Below are positions 13,751 through 26,640 of a stretch of DNA of 64,000 nucleotides, piece by piece. Below the pieces are notes generated by a model that saw nothing but the letters and a program-made list of their open reading frames with translations, searched no databases and was not told the origin of the DNA. Every line of letters starts with the position of its first letter. The first letter of the stretch is position 1. Source of the stretch: Nymphaea colorata (Eukaryota > Streptophyta > Magnoliopsida > Nymphaeales > Nymphaeaceae); assembly GCF_008831285.2 (NCBI RefSeq), contig NC_045148.1:17087002-17151001 (forward strand), written 5' to 3'. A program made the position numbers and the translations under genes.

Positions 13751-13865
13751 ATTATTGGAGAAACAATTACATCAAGATGTAATCCTGCAATATCAATCAA
13801 ATAATCAGGCGTTATAACTAGTAGAAAACAGAACGTTAACGCAATCAAATCAAATATGCCGATAC

Positions 13866-13931
13866 CTAGATAAGGGTTGAAACATCGCTGAAGTTGTCGC
13901 CAACCTAGACTCCATCATTCCATGGAAGAAC
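13866..13931 (-). other. PIE1: Likely 5' UTR exon of PIE1
   Basis: On the minus strand this 66-bp stretch has a good acceptor (TTTGCATAG) and a good donor (CTAG/GTATCG). The next segment, 13691-13784, starts after TTGCAG and carries 34 bp of leader before the PIE1 ATG. The 66-bp exon contains ATGs: one opens a two-codon uORF, and another continues through the splice and stops before the PIE1 start. The transcript probably begins further upstream, within the CT-rich (minus strand) block at about 14,700-15,030, but I could not fix a first donor. This is inferred from splice motifs only. Confidence 0.5.
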
Positions 13932-15665
13932 CTATGCAAAAGCAGGGAAGAATTAATCAAGTATCAAGCTCAAAACCTCGAAGAACAATATTCTAGGAAA
14001 ATTTTAGAACAAACACTAGCCAAAGCAAATACAAACTCTTTCATCATATCAAGAACCATAACATAAGGGAGAATTGTGCATGCATGCACATTTGCACCCA
14101 GCAAATGAAGGAACATGTTTCATTAAAACCTTGTTTCTTGAAAACATGGAGATGGAGAAGATCGTGTCCCTACGCACGCATGCACGCGCAAGCACACACA
14201 GACAGAAACAGGTAGCTCAAACTTGACGGCACCCCCACAACAAGGTGCGATTTCAAGTTTCAACGGGTAGAGAAAACTGCGTTGTACAAGTCAAATCGCC
14301 TCAACACTTCCAAGCAAGTCTTTTTTTTGTTCCGATTTCGTGGATTTGATTTCTATTTCCAGAAAGCATACGCAAGTTGAAACATTGCATTATACTCCAA
14401 ACCACAAAATATTCTAAAGAAAACAGAAACCAGCTCCCCTCCCTCCCGGTCCACAATTATAAAAACCACAAACCCTAGTCAACTTCAAATTAAGTTCCCT
14501 CCAAAGATAAACCCTAGCGACCGGCACAGTATGTCCACTCCAAGAACCTCGGCGAAACCAAACTTGTCCACAGAGCCAAAGTTCAACTACTCTCCACGAA
14601 ACAACAAGAACTATAAATCACTCAAACAGAAAAAAAACAAAGCCACGGAACAAAAAGGCATGAACAGAATCAAGCGAAACAACGGAGAAAACCAACCTCC
14701 AACAAACAGCCACGGAACAGGTAGGCACCCGAAATCTTGAACCAGACCACAGAAGCACGCATTCCTCAAGGGGAGCTCGAACCAATCAAACGGCAAGAGA
14801 CAAGAAAACGAGAAGTTCCATCTTCCAAAACGAAACAAGGAAATCTCGATTTCTCCAAACGAGGAACCAGTAGAGCTCCCCACTCCCGCCAAAGATCGCC
14901 CAAAGAAACGCGAGAGGAAGGACAGAGGAAACCCGAGAAAAAAGAGCCGAGAAGAGAAACAACAAATGGAAAAGAGAGAGGCCCGATTGGGAAACGGGGC
15001 GTCGGGGAAGTGTAGTCGAAAGGGGCGAAGCGGCTTCGGGTTTCAATACTTGTTTAACTTAAATTTGGGTCGGAAAGAGAGCATGATCCTTATCCAAGTC
15101 ATCGTCCACGATCTGGTCGCCTTGGTTATCAAAATCCAACGGGTAGGGTTCGGGTTACAGCCAGGTGATTCACATCGACACCAGCCGTGCGATTTAATGG
15201 GATATGATACTACTAGAACCATTATCGAAATTGAAAAGCTTCCTAACTTCCTCTATCTTAAAATCCACTAGATGGGACGTCAAATTGGTTCTCTCCAAGG
15301 CAAAACTCGGTGTCTAGAACGTACGATCAATTTCTGAATAGTAAATTTAAGATGTTAACTAGTTAAAAGTCCATTACCAAGATCGTATGATCCAATATTT
15401 TCGTTTTCATGTTTGCTTTCCTGTATGAAACTGAAAAGGATCCAGTGAACTAATTCAGTATTATATAGACCCCAGTCTGCCAACAATGTCCGAAGCCGTA
15501 CGATTTCACTAGTTGTGGTTGCCATAGTTTGATATTATCAGCAAATGAACATTGCTTTTTCGATCACCATCACCATGAAACATGATTTTTTTTTTCAATA
15601 TAGACAATATAACCACTGATAAGTCGATGGTTTGATGGTCAACTATCAAAATATGCCCTCACTTG
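13932..15665. other. PIE1 upstream / leader region
   Basis: The block at 14,430-15,050 is strongly purine-rich on the plus strand (CT-rich on the minus strand), as expected for a plant 5' leader and core promoter driving PIE1 leftwards. Overlapping plus-strand ORFs here (14,531-15,271) are rich in Lys, Arg, Glu and Asn because of that base bias and match no family I know. The rest, 15,050-15,660, shows nothing recognisable. Confidence 0.4.
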
Positions 15666-16035
15666 TAAGCCTGGGCATCGGGCCGGGCCGGCCCAGCCCA
15701 GCCTGATAATAAGTCGGGCCTGAGCCAGCCCAACATTTAAAACTCTGTTTGGGCCCGGCCCGGCCCGACTCAAAAAACCCAAGCCTGAGCTCGACTTGAT
15801 TACATTAAAAAAAATTAAAAATAATACATAAAAATAATTAATGCTAATAAAATATTATGAATATATATATATATATATATATTAATAAAAAAAATTAAAA
15901 AAATCATTATTTGGCCCTATGTGGGCTTATCGGGCCCACCCAAACCGGCCCGATAACAAGTCAGGCCGGTTCGGGTCACGTTTTTTCGGGCCTGGGCCTG
16001 AGTACCGCAGCGGCCCGGCCCAATGCCCAGGCTTA
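15666..16035. mobile_element. GC-ended MITE-like element, hAT-like
   Basis: The left end 'taagcctgggcatcgggc' and the reverse complement of the right end ('taagcctgggcattgggc') form terminal inverted repeats of about 24 bp. They are flanked by 'ctcacttg' (15658-15665) and 'ctgacttg' (16036-16043), an 8-bp target duplication with one mismatch. The interior is AT-rich with no ORF of note. An 8-bp duplication points to the hAT superfamily; the termini do not fit the usual hAT pattern well, so the class is tentative. Confidence 0.55.
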
Positions 16036-16145
16036 CTGACTTGCACCGGCCCGATAACAAGTCAGGCCGGCTCGGATCATGTTTTTTCGGGCCCGGGCCT
16101 GAGTACCCGCAACGGCCCGGTCCGATGCCCAGGCTTACTGACTTG
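16036..16145. repeat. Tandem duplication of the MITE right end
   Basis: The segment repeats the last ~105 bp of the element: 'ccggcccgataacaagtc' and 'gcccaggcttactgactt' each occur twice about 105 bp apart, near 15,944/16,048 and 16,025/16,130. The copied unit includes the flanking target site, so it arose after insertion. Confidence 0.75.
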
Positions 16146-18102
16146 CAGGTTGATTAAAAAAAATTCTGGGTCCGCCGCTGGCTATCTTCCATGGCAGCCA
16201 TGAAAGAGATGAGAAAGAACTAAGGGTGAAGGTCCGAAGGATAAGCAAGAAAACTTTACAGCTTTGATATGATATGAATTTCTCAAGGAGAAGAACCAAG
16301 ATTGCATTAACGTTTGACATGAGGTTACAAGCATGCATATATACACACAGGAGTCATAATCCACGACTTAAGGGATTTGGGGTTGCACAAAAGATTAGAA
16401 GCTACAAAAAAAACTACAAAATAGGCAACTAAAATTAGTTGGCGTCTTAGCTTTAAGGATCCAAACATTGTAGAGCAGGGCCTGACCCATCTTTTACCCA
16501 ACCTTATATATAGTGGCTGTGCAATCGATTTGGAGTTCCACATTCGTGTTTGAACCTTAATTTCACCCCAAGCTTAAGAATCCAGGTAATAGGATCTAGT
16601 TATATCCATAAAGTAGAAGGAGTTCTACAGATCCAGCAATTTCCTATTGAAACAGTCTAAGGGTTCATTTGAGAGGAGACTTTAATTTGAGTTGAAACCG
16701 ATTCTGTTATTTTGCATTTTTCTTTCTTTTTCCCTTTATTATTTTTAGTATGAATGTTTAGTTTAATTCAGCTAAAGCCTTTTTATATTTTTTTCTTTGT
16801 GTTCTTCTTCTAGCTGGTGGGGCTGGTAGGTTGTAGAAGGTGCATTGCTAGTTCGATTCTTTTAGGTACTACTCTCTTAAACTGTAAACAGTGAGATCAC
16901 AATACTCTAGTCGACAGACTCTACACTTGAAACTCTACACAGATATGATACCTGAAAACAAGTTCGTCATATGATACCCAAAAAAAATCTCATCGCTTAG
17001 AACTCTAAACAAATATTGTGACTATGATTTAAACTACTGATATCATGCTCATGTAAAATATGACAACCCACTTATGTCGTATGGTAACAGCCAATGCATA
17101 AAACTGCCTTATATGATCCACCTCATCTAGAACTCGACCTACATCTTGATCATGGTTATCCCTTGAAAACGGCGACCTAGAACGTGTTCTACGTAATCAG
17201 TAATGTATGCACTTATGCGTATATTTTCCTTCAAAGCTTCATAAATGAACCGTGATGCCAAAGAGGCAAGCCATAGATTAATGCAACCATGAATGCATTT
17301 GAGGCTGAACGGCCATACAGTTAACTCGCGTGCAGTTCAGATCAGTTCTTACCAACTTTAGTTAATCACATTTTATCATATGACTGACATTTTGTCTTTG
17401 CAAAAAACGTGCATGATCTAACCAATAAGACAAAGTCTTAACTTTGTCCTCCAATTATTAATTGAAGCAATTCTACACATACTTGATGGACCTGACAGAA
17501 CACACGATCGACTATGGGAAGAACAAATAAATTTGCTTATATTTGGAAATGTTGCAGTTAGCTTCTTGATTACAAAGCAAAGAGGTGGCTAAACAAAAAT
17601 TTTTTTGCCGTTTTGCTAAGCACAGAACTGTAATTTTTTTGCCTAAATATTGTTAATTAGTAGCATTAGAAGTATGAGAAAACTTAAACTAATATATTAT
17701 CAACATTATCAATTTCTACATAATGGAATTAGCAAAAAATTGAGCAACTAATTCGGATAGTCAAGATCTTTGTTTGGGATCGATTTTCACACGACATGCA
17801 AAAACTAAAAGCAAATCTTTATTTAGTTATGAAACTAAAAGCAAAAACTAAAATCAGAGTCGAAACTTGAGCTGATGTCTCGGATGATATCGGTTCAACC
17901 GCCACGAAGGGGCCGAGTCCAAGAGCCCAAAGGCCGTTCAGCCTCTTCGTTTGCCGTTGTTAAGGTGGACGACCGGACGCGTGTTTCTCGCTCTCACTAG
18001 TCTCTCTCTCTCTCTCCAGTCCAGGAGTAGAAGCAGCGGAGGCATACCAGCACAGGTACACGCGGGAAGAATAAGCGAATCCTTTTCTTCTGATGCTCAG
18101 CC
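16146..18102. other. Intergenic spacer / COQ9 upstream region
   Basis: AT-rich sequence with no coding region I recognise. A SINE-like segment lies at 16,808-16,917. The last ~150 bp before the COQ9 start contain a CT tract (18,001-18,018) typical of plant 5' leaders. Confidence 0.5.
16808..16917 (+). mobile_element. SINE-like repeat, copy A
   Basis: Contains 'tagctggtggggctgg' followed ~30 bp later by 'gctagttcgattctttta', resembling a Pol III box A / box B pair, then 'ggtactactctctta...' and 'actctagtcgacag'. The same order of motifs is seen near 30,072, 31,297 and 34,939. I infer a tRNA-related SINE family; the copies are diverged and no poly-A tail or target duplication was resolved. Confidence 0.4.
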
Positions 18103-21100
18103 ATGTTGGGTGTCTTGCGCGCCTCTCTGCGTAGCGGCGGCCGTCGCCACCTCCAGCCGTCTTCTTCTTTCTTCCTTGTCGAGCATTTCTCTGCCGACCC
18201 CCACGCCCATGGCCACCAATCCACCGCACAGGAACCATCATCCTCCAGTGAGCAGGAGAAGCACCACGAAGCAGCAGGTGGTGAAAAGTCCAAAGATGAG
18301 CACACAAGGGTCCTTCAAGCCGCTCTCCCTTATGTCGTAAGCTTGAGGAATCCGGATCACCCCCCATTGGGTTCTGAGTTGTGATTATGAGTTTTTTTGG
18401 CTTTTGAGACACTCAGGCCTCTTAATTTGTGTTGAAGGTTAAACTTGGGTGGAGCGAAGCAGCAATAATTTCTGGTGCTCGAGATGTTGGTTTGTCTCCT
18501 TCGATCGTTGGATCGTTTCCGAGGAAGGAGGCCGCTCTCGTTGAGGTACAATTTCGGGGAAACATAAATTCTGGTGATCTGGCTGAATGAGATTTCTATC
18601 CTGTCCTTACTAGTCGATTTCTTGGATATCATGATGTTCAAATCTTCTTCATCATCTTTATGTTATTGAATTTGGTCGGGGAATGGAGCCTTCTTCGTAT
18701 TCTTTTGTCCTTTATTCTTGGATCATTCGTTGATAGACGAGACAGACGCTTTTTTTTCTCTTTTAGAGTCTATTTAATCTGGGATTTTTTTTTTGGGGTC
18801 AGTTGAGAAGAATAAGAAGGCCTTGGAGACTTGGACCTTTTGATGGCTCTACAGAAATGGTCCATTCAGCACTTGATAGTTTCACTACTTCTTCCTGTCG
18901 TTTTATTCTGCAGAATGTTGGAGTTCTAGTTATGTTTATATTGACTTTCTGTTTGATAATTAAGGGAATGATTGGTCACAAAGTATTATCAATTTATCAT
19001 GCCGTTGAAACTCATTCCTGCAACTTGTAACCACTTACGAGTCACCTACATCATGCTTCTGTGCACTTAATTGCTTCTTATATCCTCTAAAACGGACTTC
19101 AATGAGATCATTTCCAGCCTTCCATCTACCGACTCCTTGTCTAACAAATGCTTCTAGTTCTATGAGATATGTACTTATCCCTAGCTTCTTGGTGGTTGTG
19201 AATTTGATTCTACAAAATGCTGTCTGTTGTGGCTTTGCTCAAGGTAAAGAGAACTGCATGGTCCAAAACTTCAGATCTTTACCGAATACAAAATCGATTA
19301 ACTATTTATCCTGGATAAACTTTTTATTTTGCTCAGTGGTAGTAAAAGAGAGCAATAAACTTGGAATTTATGGCTGTTTATCTGCTTGACAGTATCTAAC
19401 TGATAGTTCTTCAATTGGTTGTTAATAGGATATGGATAATCTTACTTGCTATTGATAAACTTGCAGTGTGGCGTTTGACTTGTCTTCTTTTCAGTTACAA
19501 ATTGTCAGTGGTTTGCAGCGTAAAAGAAGGTTCTTGGCTAGTGTTGGATAAAAAAGAGAAGTAGAAATTCCTAATCAATTTTGGGGACTATGAGCCTACA
19601 CAAGCCATTCCTGCAATTTTGAATTTGTTACTAATCTGTCACACTGATGATGATGATGTGTATGATTGCTTGTGGTAATACTTTGGTTAAACTTATTATT
19701 GAATGATATTTATGGCGTGATGCATTGGATCCTGATCTTGCTACCAGGTTTGTCCTATGATAAGCTTAGCAGGAAATTACTAAAGTTTCATTATGTTACA
19801 TGTAAATAGTTAGGTGTGGATTGGCCTAATGCGAGATGAGGATTAATACCAGAAGCCACTAAACCGGGTTCTGGTCTATCCAGATGTGAGGCACAATCTT
19901 ACCAAATAAATTATAACGTTCACTTCAGTCTGTTTCCCTCTTTCAAATGACTGTTGGACCAGTACAGCATAGGTCTTAGTTGCATTTTTTGATAAATGGT
20001 TTGAGACAACATATTTATGATACCCATGCATGTAAATCTCAGAGAAATTACTGGGTAAATCTCAGAGAAATTACTGCTCCCAGTAATTTCTATGGCTCAC
20101 ATTCATGGAAGAAAGTAGAATTGTTGGTCAATGAAAGCGTAGGCCACATTGTCATGTATTGCAAATTTGATAATGATATCTGCTGTCAAAAAGGCCCATG
20201 AATAGTTCATTCACTCCAAAAGAACTAGCAGCCTCATAGTTGTCATGCCAAAACATGGGACTCTGCATAGACTGAACGTTGTCTGATTAGGAGAGAAACA
20301 TGAACTAAAATAAAGTCTCTTGGAGAGGTATGAGAAGAAGAATTATTAGCCCAGCAGAAACCTTTTAGGATAAACCAACAGCATCTGCAGCTAATGTCCA
20401 ACAAATCATGTTCTGGGAAAATCACATAATGCTATCTCTGGCATGAAACCCCTATGAAGCAGCCACTCCCTTCTCAAATATTCATCATGATAATACTGGG
20501 GAAAGACTTGCTTTTCATGCAAGCATTGCTATGCAGGAGGTGGAGTTTATAAAAGTTAGTTGCTTGTGCTTCTGCAATCTCTGATGGTTTCTCATAGTGA
20601 TGCATTTTGATAATCAATACCTAGCAGAATATGTCCTTTTTTTGCATCTGGTTTTGGTAGTTCCTTTTTATTAAGCGAATGGAGGCCTATCTGTGAACAG
20701 TGTTTATCACATCCTTTTAGTGGCATCCTTTCTCGTGGAATTATGGCTTTACTGTTTTCCTCTGCTTAGGCATGATTGCTATGTTTACTGCAGTATTTCA
20801 TGGATGAATGCCTGGAAAAGTTGATCGAGAGAATTCAGTTGGAGAAGGAACTATCAAACTTGATAATTAGTGAGCGCATTGCCAAACTTATACGTATACG
20901 GCTTGAAATGCAGGCACCTTACATATCCAAGTGGCCTCAAGCGTTAAGCATTCAGGTACCTTTTTAAGTCTTTGCTAAATGAAAACAACAAAATTTTATG
21001 CTGCATTAAATGTGACAGCATATCCATTTTCGTTTAGGCACAACCAATGAATATTCCAACTAGTTTTAAACAGCGAGCTGTACTTGTGGATGAAATTTGG

Positions 21101-21619
21101 CATGCTGCTGGCAATGAGGATTCAGATATTGATTGGTATGTAAAGCGTGCTGGACTAGGAGGAGTTTACTCCACAACCGAGTTATATATGTTGACTGATC
21201 ATTCCACAGGTTAACTTAATATACTACCTAATTCGGTTAGTTATGATACCTTCAGTCAGGACACCTGATCCTGATTTAACATGATTATCTTTGAACCAGA
21301 TTTTCGTGATACCTGGAGGTTCTTAGAAGCTCGAGTAAAAGATGCAATTGACTTACGGAAGTCAGTGCAGGAGGTAATGATCTCTGCGTGCTGTTTTGCT
21401 GGTTGTGAACTTCGCTCATAGTTGATTCAGCTGTTTGCTAGTTGTTGAGTTTCTTCTTGAGTTCTTTGCCTCCAAGAGTTCAGCTAATTTCTTTCACAGC
21501 TGAATCAGATTGTTGATGTGCATTTCTTGATATCACAGGTAGCATATCTTGCCGAAGCTGTAGGAGCCGGTATTGGTAATTCGTTTCAAGGATTTGTCAA
21601 GAAAGTAATGAATCAGTGA
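18103..21619 (+). CDS. COQ9: COQ9, mitochondrial ubiquinone biosynthesis protein
   Basis: COQ9 is a lipid-binding protein of the inner-membrane CoQ synthome that supports the COQ7 hydroxylation step; it has a TetR-like fold. Six exons join in phase: 18103-18336, 18438-18545, 20794-20955, 21038-21209, 21300-21373, 21539-21619, giving 276 residues, close to the normal plant size. The N-terminus (MLGVLRASLRSGGRRHLQ...) is Arg-rich and lacks acidic residues, as in a mitochondrial presequence. Family blocks seen: VKLGWSEAAIISGARDVGLSP (about residues 79-99), the helix YFMDECLEKLIERI, SERIAKLIRIRLEMQ, ISKWPQALSIQ, DIDWYVKRAGLGGVYS and DTWRFLEARVKD. Introns are GT-AG. The chosen ATG is the first in frame, just after a CT-rich leader. 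No defects seen. Confidence 0.95.
18546..20793 (+). other. COQ9: COQ9 intron 2 (2.2 kb)
   Basis: Long intron with no recognised coding sequence. Around 20,032-20,091 it holds a two-unit direct repeat ending in 'agagaaattact', and an 11-bp inverted repeat, 'agaaattactg' (20066-20076) / 'cagtaatttct' (20081-20091). Confidence 0.6.
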
Positions 21620-23333
21620 GACCTAATCTTCAGAAGAAAAGAACATCTTTCTTTTTGCGTATGCTAAAGTTGCAGACGGGTAGTTGAATTGTTTCCTGGC
21701 TTAAACAATATGGGTCTTACCATAGCATGATGTGATAATGAAGTAGTTGAAGTTTTCTTGTCTATTATGATGTGCGGATATGACTTTCCCTTTGGATGAG
21801 TTTGTTTCCAGTTAGCTACTTGCCTTTGAAGCCGCTACATCATCTTTTTGTAGATCCTCTCGGTTAAGGAACCTTGCTTATCCATATGACTGGGATGGAT
21901 TTTTCTGCCTCCGCGGTTTTTTTTTTGCTAGGTGGTATCTGGAAATTATTCTCCCTAATGAGCTGATGATTTAATCATTTTAAAGTCGCGGTGAACTGCG
22001 TCAGATGGAAGAACGAGCTAGTCACTAAGCTTAAATTGAACAATGGTGTTGGCTGCAGAAGCATGCAGTTAATGAATGGGAAAGGGAGATCAGAGAATGG
22101 CTAAAATTGGAAGATGGCTTTAGCTATGAATTATCTAGTTAGTGAGTCTGAGAATACAGTTAGTAACAATAATAATAGTGGTCGCCATGGAGGTTTGCAA
22201 AGACCTTACAGAGTTTCCAAATAGTATGACAATATGTATGTTTTTAAAATACGTTAAATTTTTCGGTTCTACCTCTTCGTCTTAAACGAAGGCTTTACAA
22301 CCATGTGAATCGGAGAGAGAAGTTTCTCAAGGAAAGGCTTCCCAGTTCCCAAGCATGCAACTCATCAAGAAGATTTCTCACACTCAGACACACAGCCACA
22401 TATGTTACAGTGGCAAGAGAGATGAATTCAATATTATAGGCGATTAACATTTGTAGAAAAGAATGCATGTCTAAGGAAACTGGATTTTGACATCTAGAAT
22501 ATAGGAAAAGTTAAATGTTGACGTTCTATTGTTAAAACAATTCAAACAAGTGAATATTTTTCAACAATTGGTGAAAAGTGAGCATTTCTAGAAAAGATAA
22601 AATCCAGTTATATGTGATATTGTGATCTCTCTCTCTCTCTCCCTCTATGTCTTATACATAAGCACACACACACACACATGAAAGTTATCTAGCTTTTGAT
22701 GTTATTCCAAGCAAATAACCTAACTTCTTAAAAGTTACATTCAACCCACAAATAAAGGCATCATGAAGTGAAATTTTATATTCTGTTTTTTTGTGCATAC
22801 AAAATCTTCTTTGAACAATTTTGTGTACGTGACTTTGTGCAAATGTTGACGTTACACTTTGAATTTTAAAATCAATGTATTCCTTGAAGTAGTTGCGTGT
22901 ATCCACCCCTGCTAAAAGAATACTAAGCAACTTTTTTGCATTTAATCACTGTCAAGCCGTCTTACTGCTTAGTTTCATAGAGTAGGCCGAACAGGGAGCA
23001 CGATTTGGTTGATTGGGTCTGTTTCTCAGAGAGAGAGAGAGAGAGAGAGAGAGAAGTCTGGTACTTATCACCACAATCCTGAAGCACCAAATGGGCTTGC
23101 AGAAGATTGCATTTTACAATATCAGAGCCAAAGTATTGTAACCATTAATGCTCATGGTTATCTATGATTCTATCTTATGATTTTCTCACTTGAGTGAGAA
23201 GCCAACGAAACTTGAGAAATGGGGAACACCAGTCACGTGAAATGATAGCAATGAAGAACAAAATAACAGCCCGAAAACAAAAGAAAGATCGTAGCAATAC
23301 AAGTCCTCATCACCAACATAACTGAAGAGTCCG
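21620..23333. other. COQ9 3' flank and spacer
   Basis: Contains the COQ9 3' UTR and AT-rich spacer, with a CT run at about 22,627-22,645, a CA run near 22,665 and a (GA)n tract at 23,028-23,054. No gene recognised. Confidence 0.6.
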
Positions 23334-23777
23334 TGTTGGGATTTCTCTCTTCATGCATACACAAAACCAAATGTATATGCCTAAACAAAACAGGATCATG
23401 CTCATACTAAATCATTGAATTAAACAAAACCTTAAACTGAAGCGGAAGCGTACCTGAATCCATCTGAACTGGTGCACGGGAAGATCGCAGCAGGGTCTTT
23501 GCGGCACACTTGAGGTCTCTCTCAGATGGGAAAGAGGAAAACCCTAAAAACCAACGTTTCAGGCAACCATTGCACGACCCCAGGGACCACTATCATTTTA
23601 TAATGAGGACAATTACGAATTCCGCCCATCAAAGAGTCCGTAATTGCGTATTGGTATCTATACATTTCAAAATTACCCATACCAAAATGCAATCACTTAA
23701 GCGTATATTTACGTTAAGACAGCCATAATGTCTGAAATTCCTAATTGACATATGTCGGCTCACCAAATGATCTTACA
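23334..23777 (-). repeat. 3' LTR of the copia element (left-hand copy)
   Basis: 444 bp, roughly 96% identical to the right LTR by eye. It lies next to the polypurine tract. Confidence 0.93.
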
Positions 23778-23791
23778 ATCTCCCACTTGGG
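23778..23791 (-). other. Polypurine tract
   Basis: On the minus strand AAGTGGGAGAT directly precedes the 3' LTR start TGTAAGA, a typical copia PPT. Confidence 0.85.
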
Positions 23792-24179
23792 CCAAATATG
23801 TCTTTATACATTCAGACATTACACAAAACCTTAGGAGCTCATAATTGCTATCTTATTAAACGTCATTTTCACCAATCTCGTCCATGACCATATCAACACA
23901 GAATCAAAGCGGCTTTCGCTATATTAAAATTAGCTAAACTTTCAATGATCACAAATACTAACACAATCAATGACATAGATCTGATATAGATGTATAGCAT
24001 GAGAATTACATGTAATGTGATTACAACATGTCTATTCTCAACTGGTCCAACTTTAAAACCTTATGATGATCAAAACACAAACACATAAACACAGAATGAA
24101 ACCAAAGAACTTTAAACTTTATTCTGCAGAAAACTGAATATGTGTTCATACATAAGAGCAAACAAAATACAAACTCCCA

Positions 24180-26021
24180 CTAAACCATCACATCATCTAA
24201 GGATAACACCCCCATACGAACAACATGTTCGGGAAAGACCTTAGGTGTTAAACCCTTAGTAAGCGGATCCACAATCATGGAGTTTGTCCCAATATGCTCT
24301 AGACACCTGACCATTCTGTATCCTCTTTTTAACAGCCCAAAAAACTTAATGTCGATGTTCTTCGACTTTGACAAACTGTGGCTGTTATAAGAGTACATGA
24401 CTGCTGAATTATTGTCACACAACAACCTTAGTAGTCTTTCTACACTATACATAATGCGCAGCCCCGTGACAAAATTCTGCAATCATAAAACTTGATTGGA
24501 TGCCTCGTAACATACTATGCTACTGTTTTGGCACCCAGCAAAGTCAGAATCTGAATACCCAATGATCTCCCACTGGTCTGACTTCCTGTATGTGAGCATA
24601 AAACCTTTTGTTCTTTGTAAGTACCTCAATACCCTTTTGGCTGCTTCTCAATGATCCATACCAGGATCACTTAAGTATCTGCCCAATATTCCAATGATAA
24701 ATGCAATATCCAAACGAGTACAAACCTGAACATACATAAGACTTTCCACAACAGACAAATAGGGAATCCTTTCCATTTCCTTAGATTCGATTTTACTTTT
24801 AGGGCACTGTTTGAGACTAAACTTGTCTCCTTTAGCAATTGGAGTCTTTCATGGTTTACAATCCTTTATGTCATATCGCTGAAGCACCTTATCAATGTAG
24901 GCCTTTTGTGATAATCCAATAATACCCCGAGAACGATCTCGAAATATTTGGATCCCCAATACAAAAGATGCACAACCAAGATCCTTCATGTCAAACTTTG
25001 TTGACAAAAATTTCTTAGTTTCATGCAATATGCCCACATCATTACTTGCCAGCAATATATCATCGACATATAAAACCAGAAAGATAAATTTGCCCCACTG
25101 AAGTTTTGGTATATTCATTCATTAACCATATTAGTTTCAAAGCCAAATGAAACTATAACTTGATGAAATTTGTAATACCACTGACGGGAAGCTTGCTTTA
25201 GCCCATAGATGGATTTCTTGAGTTTGCAGACTATTTTCTTTGCACCACCTGAAACAAAGTTTTCTGGTTGCACCATACATATCATTTCATCAATGTCTCC
25301 ATTTAGAAACGATGTCTTAACATCCATCTGATGCAACTGTAAGTCAAAATAAGTGCCATTATAGTCCTGAAAGAGTCTTTCGACGAAACTAGAGAGAAAG
25401 TCTCTATATAATCAATGCCTTCCTTTTGAGTAAAGTCCTTTACAACAAGACGTGTCTTATACCATTCGATGTTTCTTAATGAATCCCTCTTGGTTTTAAA
25501 TATCCATTTACAACCAATTGGTTTCACACCTTCAGGCAAATGAACAACTTCCCATACGTCATTGTCCATTATGGACTTTATTTCCTCATTCATGGCATCT
25601 ATCCACTTAAGAGATTTAGAACTCTTTATTGCTTGCTGGAGGTTGACAGAATCATCCTCCATTAAGCCCATATCAACATCATGTTCTTGGAGATAGACAA
25701 AATCATTTGAAATTGTATTTCTCCTCTCTTTAGTGGATCTCCTCAGTGGCACATCTGCTTGATTTTCTTGAGGTTGTTGAGTTTGTTCTCCAGTAGGGAG
25801 ATCGACATCATTGCCTTCTTCTGAATAGAGTGGACTCAGGTCCCTCTTCAAAGGCAATGTCCTCAAAGAAATTGACATTTTCCTTTTCAAAGAAAGACTT
25901 ACTGAATGAATTATAAAACTTATAACCCCTTAATGTTTGTTTATTTTCCCTTTATACATTCAGTGCAAACATTAAAGTTTGAAAAATCAAGGGACTCAAG
26001 AATTCCTTTCGACATAAGCCT
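24180..26021 (-). pseudogene. Copia reverse transcriptase / RNase H, frameshifted; integrase core deleted
   Basis: At about 25,950-26,000 the reading passes from an integrase zinc-domain piece (CTECIKGK) almost directly to KFYNSFSKSFFEKEN, which normally follows the integrase. The several-hundred-codon catalytic core is therefore missing. The RT follows in three pieces: 25890-25303 (W.DAMNEEIKSI, GCKWIFKTKRD), 25336-25115 (QMDVKTSFLNGDI, SIYGLKQASRQW) and 25118-24849 (YVDDILLAS, KDLG.ASFVLGI). Frameshifts lie near 25,330 and 25,110. A degenerate gap follows, then RNase H at 24482-24180 (LLCDNNSAV, VDPLTKGL). Not functional. Confidence 0.9.
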
Positions 26022-26640
26022 TTATATTCTCTTTTCAGAGATATGTCCCCAATGCCATAACATAGCTGAATTCTCTTTGGCTAATTTTCTTTTAGTACCA
26101 CTAGACTTAACATGCAAGGTTTCATTATATGAAGCAACTGTATCAAGCAAATAGAGGTTATCGCTACCAGACAAAGAACCGGTGACAATCAAATTTGAGT
26201 ACAGAAACAACTTAAATTTACTTCCTCCAAATGAACAATAATAACCAAACTTGTTCAATGAGGAAATAGGAACCAATTTCCGTCTAAAAGACGGTACCAC
26301 ATAAGTTTCTGTCAAATTCAAATAACAACCAGTCTTTAATAATAACCCAAAATCTGCTATGGCTTCAACCTTCACCTTCTTGGCATCGCCCACATAGATG
26401 AATCTTTCAGCACCAATTGACGTTTGACAATTTAGGCAGCCTTGCATAGAGACACTTATATGAGTAGTAGTACATGAATCTACCCACCAAGTGTTTCTGG
26501 GTACTGAAGTTAAATTAACCTCAGAACAAACCAAAGTGAGAAGTGTACCCTTCATTTCACGTCATGCGTGATACTCAATACAATCCTCCTTCATATGATC
26601 TTCACCTTGCAAAAGAAGCAGATAGGCATTCCTTATGCTT
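26022..26640 (-). pseudogene. Copia gag zinc-knuckle remnant, protease and GAG-pre-integrase
   Basis: A 178-codon open stretch (26555-26022) carries the protease core, where the expected DSGAT active-site motif reads WWVDSCTTTHIS, so the catalytic-site Gly is replaced by Cys. It ends in LWHWGHISEKRI, the start of the GAG-pre-integrase zinc region. Just upstream (26,570-26,640) the two halves of a CCHC knuckle (CFFCK and HMKEDC) lie in different frames, followed by a stop. The expected capsid region before the knuckle is absent. Confidence 0.85.
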
